A stretch of 64,000 nucleotides of DNA, from positions 1-64,000 of the forward strand of contig NZ_SLWX01000013.1 of assembly GCF_004340525.1 (NCBI RefSeq), written 5' to 3'. The translations under genes and the position numbers were made by a program. Below the pieces are notes generated by a model. It worked only from the letters and a program-made list of their open reading frames with translations, made no database searches and was not told the DNA's origin. Positions 25,645-33,469 of the stretch are shown here, piece by piece. Positions within the stretch are counted from its first letter, which is position 1; each line of letters starts with the position of its first letter. The stretch comes from Chromatocurvus halotolerans (GTDB lineage: Bacteria; Pseudomonadota; Gammaproteobacteria; Pseudomonadales; Halieaceae).

Positions 25645-25956
25645 ATGAACCCCATCAAGACAATCCTGGCGGCGCTACTTGCCATCACCCTGATGAGCAC
25701 GCTCGGCTGCGCGGGAAGCGCCACTGACGAGAGCACCGGCGAGTACATCGACGACACGGTAATCACCACCAAGGTCAAGGCTGCCCTGGTCGAGGATTCC
25801 ACCGTCAAATCGCGTGAGGTCAGCGTAGAAACCTTCAAGGGCGTTGTGCAACTCAGTGGCTTTGTGGAATCACGGGATGCCATGAACAGGGCTGTGGAAA
25901 TTGCCGGCGGCATCGATGGAGTCAGTTCCGTCAAAAACAACATGACCATTAAGTAA
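25645..25956 (+). CDS. BON-domain lipoprotein
   Basis: This 103-aa protein has a lipoprotein signal (LMSTLGC lipobox, Cys at about residue 22) followed by one BON domain (DTVITTKVKAALVEDSTV, FKGVVQLSGFV, GVSSVKNNM). BON domains bind phospholipid in OsmY-type envelope proteins. GGAGAAG precedes the ATG. It is an OsmY-like periplasmic or outer-membrane stress component. Confidence 0.92.
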   Translation: MNPIKTILAALLAITLMSTLGCAGSATDESTGEYIDDTVITTKVKAALVEDSTVKSREVSVETFKGVVQLSGFVESRDAMNRAVEIAGGIDGVSSVKNNMTIK

Positions 25957-26002
25957 AACTGCGCCTTGACAGGCATATGCAACAGCCAGGAGTGACAGAA
26001 CC

Positions 26003-26167
26003 ATGAAGATTATTGAAGCCCTTGCAGCCGCACTGCTCGTCAGCAGTCTGGCGACCACACTGGTTGCCTGCGATCAGGATGGTCCGTTTGAAGAGTCCGG
26101 CGAAGAAATCGACGATGCCCTTGATAAAGCAGGTGACGCCATCGAGGGCGACAGCGTCCAACGCTGA
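26003..26167 (+). CDS. very small lipoprotein, unknown function
   Basis: This 54-aa protein has a hydrophobic signal and a LVAC lipobox (Cys at about residue 23). An acidic tail (EESGEEIDDALDKAGDAIEG) follows that could form one amphipathic helix. CAGGAG precedes the ATG by ten bases. The shape recalls entericidin-like or phage-shock-like small lipoproteins. It is shorter than usual calling thresholds, but the lipobox and ribosome site make it convincing. It ends just before a hairpin. Confidence 0.75.
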   Translation: MKIIEALAAALLVSSLATTLVACDQDGPFEESGEEIDDALDKAGDAIEGDSVQR

Positions 26168-26200
26168 ACCGCAGCTCTACCGCTGAAACCTGATCGTCTT

Positions 26201-26224
26201 ACCGTCACTGCTTCTGGTGACGGT
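26201..26224 (+). terminator. hairpin downstream of the small lipoprotein gene
   Basis: ACCGTCAC (26201-26208) pairs perfectly with GTGACGGT (26217-26224) around an 8-base loop, 33 bases after the stop. A mixed C/T stretch follows but no clean T run. Confidence 0.5.
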
Positions 26225-26351
26225 CACCGCTCTTCCTCAGCGCCAGGCGTTTGATGTTTAGCATCCTGCCGCATAAGTTATGAACAAAACAGTCTAAAAA
26301 CCTATCGCGTTATACATGTAGACTCCTCGCTTTATCCTTGGAGCTGGGTAC

Positions 26352-27047
26352 GTGGCGCAACTATTGGACAGCAGGGACCTGGATGCGAAGGCAGATGCCA
26401 TCGTGAAGCGCATGCATGCCTATCTGGATGCGGGGAATCGGGTCTTCACGACCAGCTCCTTTCAGACGCAGAGCCTTCCACTGCTGCACATGATCAGCCG
26501 GGTCAATCGGGATATTCCGGTGTACTACACCAGCACCGGCTTTCTGTTTCCGGACACGATCCGCTTTGCCGAGCAACTCGCCGATACACTCAAGCTCAAC
26601 GTCGTGGCCCTGCGTCCCGACGTTCCCAAGATCAAGCAGATGGATCGCGCCGGACGCCTGCTATACGCCTCGGACCCGGACTACTGCTGTTATCTCAACA
26701 AGGTGCAGCCGCTGGAACCGGTGCTACAGGCCAACGACGTCTGGATCAATGGCGTGCGATCGGACCAGAGCGATGTCCGCGCGGCGATGCAGCAGGAAGA
26801 ACCGGCGCGGCACGGCTGCCTGCGCTACCACCCGATGCTCGACTGGGACGCGCGCAGCGTCTTCTACTATCGCCGGCTGCATGACCTGCCGGAGCACCCC
26901 ATGGAGGCCAGCGGCTACCTGAGCATCGGCTGTGAGCCCTGCACCAGCAAGGCGTTCGGCGAAGGCAATGCCCGCAACGCACGCTGGTTCGGCATGAACA
27001 AGACAGAGTGTGGACTCAATACAACACTGGTTTCGGAGAGCCACTGA
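26352..27047 (+). CDS. cysH: phosphoadenylyl/adenylyl-sulfate reductase, [4Fe-4S] APS-reductase type
   Basis: This 231-aa protein belongs to the CysH/PAPS reductase family, which reduces activated sulfate to sulfite with thioredoxin or glutaredoxin. Two cysteine pairs, CC at about 112-113 and CEPC at about 194-197, are the ligands that mark the iron-sulfur APS-reductase type rather than the enteric PAPS type. The catalytic Cys lies in NKTECGL at about 220. The N-terminal SSFQTQSLPLLH replaces the usual nucleotide loop. GTG at 26352 has a GGAG site upstream. The next gene starts directly after its stop (TGAATG). Confidence 0.85.
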   Translation: MAQLLDSRDLDAKADAIVKRMHAYLDAGNRVFTTSSFQTQSLPLLHMISRVNRDIPVYYTSTGFLFPDTIRFAEQLADTLKLNVVALRPDVPKIKQMDRAGRLLYASDPDYCCYLNKVQPLEPVLQANDVWINGVRSDQSDVRAAMQQEEPARHGCLRYHPMLDWDARSVFYYRRLHDLPEHPMEASGYLSIGCEPCTSKAFGEGNARNARWFGMNKTECGLNTTLVSESH

Positions 27048-27959
27048 ATGCGGATTCTGGTCACGGGCGGTGCCGGCTACATTGGCAATGAACTGGTCTA
27101 TCGGCTTTCCGCCGAACCCGGCGTAGAGGAAGTCCTGGTTTACGACAACCTCTGCAAGGGCAACTACAATCTGTTCACCGGTCTGCGCAAGGTACCCGGA
27201 AACAACGTGCGCTTCATGCACGCGGACATTCTCGATTCGCGCAGCCTGCAACGCGCCATGCAGGGTATCGATATCGTCATCCACCTGGCGGCGCGGGTTG
27301 AGACACCGTACGCCGACCAGAACGCCCACGATTTCGAACAGACCAACCACTGGGGCACCGCAGAGGTCGTGTATAGCGCTGAAGATGCCGGCATCAAGCG
27401 CTTTATCTACCTGAGCAGTCAGTCCGTGTATGGTCAGGGAAGCATCACGGACACAAATCACCCCCGTGCTCCCACCAGTTTCTACAGCCTGTCAAAGATG
27501 CGTGGGGAAGAGCATGTGCTGCGCCTGATGGAAAAAATCCCCGTGCAGCTTGTTCGCTGCGCCAATGTGTATGGCTATTCCAAGAATCTGCGCGTGGAAA
27601 CCATGGTGAACCAGTCTATCTTTGATGCACATTTCAGTAACCGGGTGGCGGTCCACGGCAACCCCGAGCACACCATGACGCACATCAGTGTCTACCGCGT
27701 TGTCGAGACCCTGGCCCGCATGATACAGCGGGACATGGAGTCGGATGTGTACAATCTGTCCCACCGCAGCATGTCGACGGCAGAACTGGTAGCCGCGCTG
27801 AAGGAAGTCTATCCTTCGCTGGAGACAATCTACGTCGAGCAACACACGCCGCTGCAGGACCTCACCATCGAGTGCGACGAACGCCTGCAGGGGCTGCTTC
27901 CCGGTGATACCACGATGGTTGAGGACCTGGTGAAGTTTCGCGAGCTGTTTACGTTTTGA
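27048..27959 (+). CDS. NAD-dependent nucleotide-sugar epimerase/dehydratase (extended SDR)
   Basis: This 303-aa protein has the Rossmann loop GGAGYIGNELV, an early YDNLCKGN segment, HLAARV and the catalytic YSLSK, as in GalE/RmlB-type enzymes acting on NDP-sugars. Its ATG abuts the stop of the APS-reductase gene, so the two are almost certainly co-translated. The pairing of a sulfite-forming enzyme with a sugar-nucleotide enzyme is unusual and suggests a sulfated or sulfonated sugar product, though that is speculation. Its end overlaps the convergent GGDEF gene by 11 bases. Confidence 0.85.
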   Translation: MRILVTGGAGYIGNELVYRLSAEPGVEEVLVYDNLCKGNYNLFTGLRKVPGNNVRFMHADILDSRSLQRAMQGIDIVIHLAARVETPYADQNAHDFEQTNHWGTAEVVYSAEDAGIKRFIYLSSQSVYGQGSITDTNHPRAPTSFYSLSKMRGEEHVLRLMEKIPVQLVRCANVYGYSKNLRVETMVNQSIFDAHFSNRVAVHGNPEHTMTHISVYRVVETLARMIQRDMESDVYNLSHRSMSTAELVAALKEVYPSLETIYVEQHTPLQDLTIECDERLQGLLPGDTTMVEDLVKFRELFTF

Positions 27960-29187
27960 CGGTGGGTGCCGTCCTTCGGCACGAATCGGCAGTCGCCCGG
28001 GCAGGGAACGGCATCGCGAGGTGTCCCGGTGACACCTGGAACTTGTTTCGCCCTTCGGACTTAGAGCAGTACATCGCGGCATCTGCATTTTCCATCAATG
28101 CTCCCGCGTCCAGACCGTTTTCGGGATAGTGGCTGATGCCGATACTCAGCGTTACGCGCAAGCGGTGGCCATCGACAACGCGGGAGCGGGCCACTCTCTC
28201 CAGCAGCTTTTTGGCCACGTGGTCCGCATCGCGCGACTCCTCGATCTGGGTGAGCAGAATGACGAACTCATCCCCCCCGAGACGGCTTACCGTATCCGTG
28301 GCACGCACGCAGGACACGATATCCGCAGCGACATCCCGCAACAGGTGATCGCCAATGGCGTGGCCAAACGTATCGTTGATGTCCTTGAAATGATCCAGGT
28401 CCAGAAACAGCAGCGCTATCGGCTTGTGGCTGCGGCTTGCCATCCCGATCGCCTGGGTAAGACGCTCCATCAGAAGCAGGCGGTTCGGCAAGTCTGTCAG
28501 GATGTCATGCTGGGCATGATGGCTCATCATCTCGGTCACAGTCCGGGATTCCCGTGCGTCATGAAAGACGATAACGGCACCGACGATTTGTCCCAGGCGA
28601 TTGAGAATCGGTGCCGCAGAATCCTCGATCGCAAGATCGGTCCCATCATGACGGATCAGTATGCTGCCGAGTTCCAGCTCGACAATCCGGTCCTGGTGCA
28701 TGGCGCGTTTTGACGGACTGATCATTCGCTCACGGGTGTTACCGTCGACGATATAAAACACATCCTCAACGCACTTTCCCAACGCTTCCGCACTTTTCCA
28801 GCCGGTAAGGGTTTCGGCCACCCGGTTCATGTAGATCACTTTCCCGCCAGGGTCGGCAACCAGAACGGCGTCACCGATTGCGTTCAGGGTGATCTGCGCC
28901 ATATCGCCAAAGGACATGTCACCAAATGCGGTCTGGTATGTCACGCCGCTGCCGGGTGCGCGGTCATGGAAATTGCCCTGCCACCTGCAGTCCACATTGC
29001 CATTGTCCCCACTGCAGCGATAACGCCAGACAGGGGTAAAAAGGCAGATAATGTGATCGACCACGCGTCGCCGGATGCGCACCAGAGAGCCGCTGCAGCG
29101 CGGGCAAACCGCCGCGACCGGCACCGGATCGGAGCCGGTCATACTCCGGGCATCGGCCGAGTTCAGGGCATTGAGTAACGTATCCAT
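27949..29187 (-). CDS. diguanylate cyclase with N-terminal zinc-ribbon-like segment and PAS domain
   Basis: The product has about 412 aa. The N-terminus has a cysteine pattern CPRC...CLF...YRC that resembles a zinc ribbon. A PAS domain (about residues 95-220, ITLNAIGDAVLVADPGGKV and LTGWKSAEAL) is followed by a GGDEF domain with intact RLGGDEF and LDLDHFKDINDTFGH metal/GTP residues. No transmembrane helix is seen, so it should be a cytoplasmic sensor making cyclic di-GMP. The start is uncertain: 29187 is preferred, with 29238 and 29142 as alternatives, none with a clear ribosome site. Confidence 0.85.
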   Translation of the reverse strand: MDTLLNALNSADARSMTGSDPVPVAAVCPRCSGSLVRIRRRVVDHIICLFTPVWRYRCSGDNGNVDCRWQGNFHDRAPGSGVTYQTAFGDMSFGDMAQITLNAIGDAVLVADPGGKVIYMNRVAETLTGWKSAEALGKCVEDVFYIVDGNTRERMISPSKRAMHQDRIVELELGSILIRHDGTDLAIEDSAAPILNRLGQIVGAVIVFHDARESRTVTEMMSHHAQHDILTDLPNRLLLMERLTQAIGMASRSHKPIALLFLDLDHFKDINDTFGHAIGDHLLRDVAADIVSCVRATDTVSRLGGDEFVILLTQIEESRDADHVAKKLLERVARSRVVDGHRLRVTLSIGISHYPENGLDAGALMENADAAMYCSKSEGRNKFQVSPGHLAMPFPARATADSCRRTAPTVKT

Positions 29188-29291
29188 AGCACAGAGAGTA
29201 GGTAGCCGTTTTTGTCTGTTCTGTGCGAAAACACACAAAAGGTGAAAATAATGACAGACTCCCTCTTGACTTCAGGCTGTCGACCTTGGTT

Positions 29292-30265
29292 CTAATCAGG
29301 AATGCTCTCAGCCAGTGATGGATGCAAAGACGTGCAACCGGCCGCGGCGTCCTCCGACCTCGCCCTGAGGGTTGACTCGGTGCTTGCAAGCACGCGGGAA
29401 AACTGCTCTGCGTCGTCCATGGCCCTGGCATGATCCAGCTCCACGTTGGCGGCAGCGAGACACCCTTGCAGCAGCAGCACATTGGCAAGGTTGTTGTGCG
29501 CGGCCGCTGACGGTGCCAGCCGGATCGCAAATCGCAGTGCAGACTCCGCCCCCCTGAGATCATCCTGGGCAAACCGGGCGTTTGCCAAAGCCTTCCAGGC
29601 GATCACGTCAAAGGGCCATCGAAGCGTTGCCGCCTGATACGCCCTCTCGGCCAGCAGTGGCTGACCCAGTTCCTCGAACGCACTGCCCGCCAGAATCCAG
29701 TCAGCATGCCCCGCTGTGACCGGCGGCAGCGAGGGAGAGGCCGCCACCATCGCCCAGCGCCCGGCCCTGGCCCAGGTTGCCTCGAAACGCAACCGCGACA
29801 TGCTCAGGCGCTCATCCACCCCGGATCGCAGCAGAAGGCTATCCGCGCTGCTGTCATAGCCCACCACCACGGCGTAGTGCCACTGAGGGAGCAGGCTCAG
29901 TCCGAGATTCTGCATCACCAGTACCGGCGTACCGCTCGCAATCTCCAGCAACAGCGCATGCAGATCAGGAGCAAGCACATAAGGCACCCGCTCATGATGC
30001 CGGGTGGCGGCTATCAGCTCTGACTGAAGACTGCCCTGCCGCGCCGGAAGGTAGACTCTGGGCGCAAGGACCTGCGGGTCGACCTCGACACCACTGGCCA
30101 CCAGCACCGTCGCCAGGGCAGCAGGCCCGCACTGATAGCGGGTCTGGGGAAAAAAGGCGTATCGGCGAGCTCCACCTGCGTGTCGGCCAGTGCGTAGTCC
30201 TTAATAGGCGGCCCGCTGGCGCAGCTCGCCAATGCCAGACACACCAGCAGGACAGCCGATCTCAA
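29292..30265 (-). pseudogene. frameshifted PA2778-family C39-like cysteine peptidase lipoprotein with TPRs
   Basis: The 5' frame from ATG 30265 gives a lipoprotein signal (LALASC lipobox) and reads up to LADTPFFP. The frame then switches at a T6C4 run (minus strand, 30155-30146). One extra base there would continue into QTRYQCGPAALATVL, the catalytic-Cys segment of PA2778-like C39 peptidases. The catalytic His lies in PQWHYAVVVGYD, followed by TPR-like helices. The pieces together make a full-length gene. The break may be a true mutation, a programmed slip or an assembly error. It is coupled to the PA2779-like gene (ATGA). Confidence 0.82.
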
Positions 30266-30645
30266 ACCTTGTTCGAAATATTCGTGATTCCGAGTATTTC
30301 GAGCAGCAGGATAATGACCAGCACCGTGGCAACGACGCCCAGCGCGCCACCGCCCGCCGGCATCTCCTGAAGACCCACGGACAGCTGTCGAAGCTGAGAG
30401 TCCGTCATAGACGCAACTCGCTCCGCGGCAAGCACGGGGTTGACCCCCAGCCCTTCCAGCTGGTTACGCAGTTGCGCCCGCTCAATCGTGGAAACCGTCG
30501 CCGCGGGCGGCAGAACGTGTCCCACCTGCGCGCGCTCAACCGCAAGCAGTGTGGAGGTACCCACCATTCCGGCATGGAGCGTCGATGGTGCGACTGCAAG
30601 CATCGCCACACACACTGACGAGGTAATCACCTTAAAGGTTTTCAT
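30262..30645 (-). CDS. PA2779-family protein
   Basis: This 127-aa protein has a signal peptide (cleavage near LHAG), a helical central part (MTDSQLRQLSVGLQEMPAGGG) and a C-terminal transmembrane helix (GVVATVLVIILLLEILGI). It matches PA2779-type proteins, which nearly always precede a PA2778-type peptidase, as here. Its stop overlaps the peptidase start by four bases. Function is unknown. The peptidase partner could process or be anchored with it. Confidence 0.85.
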   Translation of the reverse strand: MKTFKVITSSVCVAMLAVAPSTLHAGMVGTSTLLAVERAQVGHVLPPAATVSTIERAQLRNQLEGLGVNPVLAAERVASMTDSQLRQLSVGLQEMPAGGGALGVVATVLVIILLLEILGITNISNKV

Positions 30646-30744
30646 GATGGTTCACCCTTGGTCCTGACTGTAGTGCAACATGGCGCAATTACCATTGCTG
30701 CCCGCAGCAGACCCTGGAGTATCGGTCCCAGAAAGTGGATCGTC

Positions 30745-30760
30745 TGTGCGGCGGATCACA
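30745..30760. promoter_or_regulatory. Crp-like palindrome upstream of the PA2779-like gene
   Basis: TGTGC-GGCGGA-TCACA has the half-site spacing of Crp sites (TGTGA-N6-TCACA) with one mismatch. It is about 100 bases upstream of the PA2779-like start and just beyond the 3' end of the first Crp/Fnr gene. Assignment to a particular regulator is not possible. Confidence 0.3.
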
Positions 30761-30775
30761 TAGACCTTGGCCCAC

Positions 30776-31513
30776 TCATGCCGACCTGGCGCTGCGGGAC
30801 CGCGGCGGCGTACTCAGCAATCGATCTGACTCTCTTTTCACCACTGAGTAACACTCACAGCTGAGTCGCTCCAGTTCAGGTCTGTCGAGTACCTTTATTT
30901 TGCCACGACGGTATTCAATGACCCCCTTTTTCTGCAGTTTTCCCGCTGCGTCGGTGACGCCCTCTCGCCGTACACCCAGCATGTTGGCGATCAGCTCCTG
31001 GGTCATGGTCAGTTCGTCCGAGGACAGCCGGTCAAGCGAAAGCAGCAGCCAGCGGCACAACTGCTGGTCGATACTGTGATGCCGGTTGCACACCGCGGTC
31101 TGCGCCATCTGGGTGATCAACGCCTGCGTGTAGCGCAATAACAGCGTCATCAACTCGCCGTGGCGGTGAAACTCGTCGACGAGCCTCTGGCCGAGCAGCC
31201 GGTAGGCACTGCCACCGCTCTGCACCACGGCCCGGCTGGAGGTACTCTCTCCGCCCATGAACAGCGAAATGCCGACAATGCCCTCATTGCCCACCACGGA
31301 AATTTCCGCTGACGACCCGCTCTCCATGACATACAGCAACGACACAATGCTGTCCGTGGGAAAGTAAACGTGGCGCATTCTGTCACCGGCCTCATACATG
31401 ACCTTGCCAAGCGGTATCGGCACGTGTTCAAGGTAGGGGAACAGCCGTTCCTGGATATCGACTGAGAGGGCAGCGAGAAGGTGATTCTGTTCCGGATGTG
31501 CGGCCGGCTCCAT
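30776..31513 (-). CDS. Crp/Fnr family transcriptional regulator (first paralogue)
   Basis: This 245-aa protein has a cyclic-nucleotide-binding-like beta barrel (VMYEAGDRMRHVYFPTDSIVS in pieces) and a C-terminal winged helix (MTQELIANMLGVRREGVT). None of the N-terminal cysteines typical of FNR are present, so oxygen sensing by an iron-sulfur cluster is unlikely. The effector is unknown. ATG at 31513 has AGGAG nine bases upstream. A longer reading to 31600 lacks a ribosome site. A similar regulator lies directly upstream at 31718, and the two probably arose by duplication. Confidence 0.9.
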   Translation of the reverse strand: MEPAAHPEQNHLLAALSVDIQERLFPYLEHVPIPLGKVMYEAGDRMRHVYFPTDSIVSLLYVMESGSSAEISVVGNEGIVGISLFMGGESTSSRAVVQSGGSAYRLLGQRLVDEFHRHGELMTLLLRYTQALITQMAQTAVCNRHHSIDQQLCRWLLLSLDRLSSDELTMTQELIANMLGVRREGVTDAAGKLQKKGVIEYRRGKIKVLDRPELERLSCECYSVVKRESDRLLSTPPRSRSARSA

Positions 31514-31683
31514 GGCTATGCTCCTGAAATACAGGCTTTGGTTTATGTTGTGATGGTGTTTTCCTGGCACACGCGTGACCATAGACTGCATGGCGGCCAT
31601 GGGCGCCGGAATACCGTAGACACGCTCGGTTCATGCGGCGTACTTCCACCACAGACAAGACTACCTCGCACCGCTGCTAACTC

Positions 31684-31697
31684 TGTGCGCTGGCACA
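31684..31697. promoter_or_regulatory. TGTGC-N4-GCACA palindrome upstream of the first Crp/Fnr gene
   Basis: TGTGC-GCTG-GCACA is a perfect half-site palindrome with FNR-type N4 spacing. An almost identical site (TGTGC-GCTG-TCACA) lies in the promoter region of the second paralogue. It is a candidate operator for one of these regulators. Confidence 0.4.
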
Positions 31698-31717
31698 CAT
31701 ACCAGCGCGCCATCACG

Positions 31718-32476
31718 TCAGGCTTTGTCGGGCACACATTCAGACGCGTATCGCGGGAACATGGCCTGGTAATTCTCAATACCCGCGCGGTAGCAGCCGC
31801 AGGCGACAGCCTCCAGTCCGGCGCGATCCAGTATCGCTATCCGTCCCCGACTGTAGCGGATAATGCCGCGGCGCTGCAGCTTTGCTGCGGCAATCGTGAC
31901 GGAGCCTCTCTGCACGCCAAGCATGTCCGCAAGGAGCCTGTGCGTGAGTACCGGCAGGTCATCGGCGCTGACGCGATCATGCGCCAGCAGCAGTGCGCGC
32001 GCCAGACGGCTCCCGACATCATGAAAGCGCACGCAACCCGCCGACTGTGAAAGCTCGTTCAGCACCAGGTAGAGATAGCGCTGTAAAACCGTCTGCAGCG
32101 CCGGAAACCGGACCATGGCCTCGCGGATCCGTTCACTCTCTATTCGCAAGGCGAGTCCCGCAGCATGCACGACAGCCCGCTGGGGCGCCTGATTTATGCC
32201 CAGCACCAGCGTCGCTCCAAGCATACCCTCGCATCCAATGTTCTCGGTTGCAAAAGGTTCATGGCCATGCACGGTCCGCAGCAGGGAGATACTGCCACTT
32301 ACCGGGAAATAAACGTGACTGAAGGGCTGTCCCACGTCGCAGAGCACCGTGCCGAAAACCAGATTGATCGGGTCACAATTTGCAAGCACCGCTTCGCGCT
32401 GCTGCCTCGGCAAATAGTCTAGCAGCTGGTTTCCCGCAGCAGGCGGATGCCCAACACCGTTTGCGATAGGTGACAT
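31718..32476 (-). CDS. Crp/Fnr family transcriptional regulator (second paralogue)
   Basis: This 252-aa protein has the same architecture as the neighbour at 30776: an effector-binding barrel (VFGTVLCDVGQPFSHVYFPVSG read in pieces) and a winged helix with LLADMLGVQRGSVTIAAAKLQ, nearly the same recognition-helix layout. No FNR-type cysteine cluster is seen. A GAGAG ribosome site precedes the ATG. Divergent from a CsbD gene across a highly palindromic region. A stress or redox regulator of the surrounding small envelope genes is inferred. Confidence 0.9.
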   Translation of the reverse strand: MSPIANGVGHPPAAGNQLLDYLPRQQREAVLANCDPINLVFGTVLCDVGQPFSHVYFPVSGSISLLRTVHGHEPFATENIGCEGMLGATLVLGINQAPQRAVVHAAGLALRIESERIREAMVRFPALQTVLQRYLYLVLNELSQSAGCVRFHDVGSRLARALLLAHDRVSADDLPVLTHRLLADMLGVQRGSVTIAAAKLQRRGIIRYSRGRIAILDRAGLEAVACGCYRAGIENYQAMFPRYASECVPDKA

Positions 32477-32568
32477 AAACTTCTCTCAGGACAGGAAAAC
32501 AGTAGCCAGCAGGCGGTCAGCCAACGAACCTCGCACTGCATAATGGTAGAAGGTGACGCCGCCGATTT

Positions 32569-32620
32569 TCTGTGCGCTGTCACACGCATACTCCTGTGGA
32601 GGCGTGTGATAACGCACAGA
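32569..32620. promoter_or_regulatory. extended palindrome in the divergent crp2/csbD promoter region
   Basis: The outer arms TCTGTGCG (32569-32576) and CGCACAGA (32613-32620), the inner arms TCACACGC (32580-32587) and GCGTGTGA (32602-32609), and a CTCC/GGAG core (32591-32594, 32598-32601) make one almost fully paired structure. It also contains two TGTG-N6-CACA sites (32571-32584 and 32605-32618). It could be a tandem regulator-binding site or a structured 5' leader. Confidence 0.6.
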
Positions 32621-32710
32621 CGCCAGCGCGGAAGAGCAGCATGCTGTGTACTGAGACGGAATCTGTCTCGACAGCTTGAGTGTTGCAGGATGACTGCCAA
32701 GGAGAAGACC

Positions 32711-32917
32711 ATGAACAAGGACACGATCGAAGGTAACTGGAAGGAATTCAAAGGCAAGGCGAAGGTGCACTGGGGCAAGCTGACCGATGATCGTCTTGAT
32801 GTGATTGACGGCAAGCGCGAGCAACTCGCGGGTGAGATTCAACATGCCTACGGTGTGACAAGAGAGGAAGCTGACAAGCAGATCCGGGAGTTTGAGAAGA
32901 AACAAACCCGTGATTGA
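32711..32917 (+). CDS. CsbD family stress-response protein (second copy)
   Basis: This 68-aa charged protein shows the longer CsbD pattern (GNWKEFKGKAKVHWGKLTDD, then a REQLAGEIQHAYG segment) typical of YjbJ-like proteins. AAGGAGA precedes the ATG. It follows the large palindromic promoter region shared with the second Crp/Fnr gene. That suggests, but does not show, regulation by that protein. Confidence 0.93.
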   Translation: MNKDTIEGNWKEFKGKAKVHWGKLTDDRLDVIDGKREQLAGEIQHAYGVTREEADKQIREFEKKQTRD

Positions 32918-33067
32918 TGAGCGAGCTCAGCGCTTTCCCGCAGAGCTCGCCGACGCGGGCCGGCCCGAATGCCAGTGCATACGGGCTCTTTTCCGACACC
33001 AGACCCTACAGATGAGCAACGAGCACGGTTGTCTCTACAGGTCGCACGCCCAGGAAGGAACTTAAAA

Positions 33068-33469
33068 ATGCATCCGTCAACCCGCGCCACAAAGAGTGCG
33101 CATCTGCGCAATGCCCTCGGAGTCACGTTCGTACTGGCGCTCGCCAGCGCGTGCGGCACCGCTCCGGTGGCGCCCACCGCAGTCATGGAAGCGGCGCGGC
33201 AAGCCATCGCCTCCGCCGAGGAGTCGGGTGCGCGACAGCACGCAGCCGCAGAGCTGGACGAGGCCAGGGAAAAACTGATGCTGGCCGACCGCTCGGTGCG
33301 ATCCGAGCAAATGGTGGACGCGGAACGTCTCGCACAGGAATCCATGATCACTGGACAACTCGCGGTCGCGCGCACGGAAGCAGCCAAGGCGGCGGAGATC
33401 AATCGGGAAATGCAGCGCAGCGTAGACGCCATGATGGAAGAAATGCGGCGTAGAGGAGATCGTCAATGA
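33068..33469 (+). CDS. DUF4398-type lipoprotein
   Basis: This 133-aa protein has a lipoprotein signal (LASAC lipobox at about residue 29) and one long predicted helix rich in Ala, Glu and Arg (about residues 40-130). That fits DUF4398 proteins, which accompany OmpA-type lipoproteins. The stop overlaps the next gene's ATG (ATGA at 33466). The two probably form an envelope-spanning coiled-coil pair. Confidence 0.88.
   Translation: MHPSTRATKSAHLRNALGVTFVLALASACGTAPVAPTAVMEAARQAIASAEESGARQHAAAELDEAREKLMLADRSVRSEQMVDAERLAQESMITGQLAVARTEAAKAAEINREMQRSVDAMMEEMRRRGDRQ

Noticed and set aside
29188-29291. short reading frames between the PAS-GGDEF and peptidase genes
   Set aside because: No ribosome site or recognisable motif, so treated as untranslated spacer.
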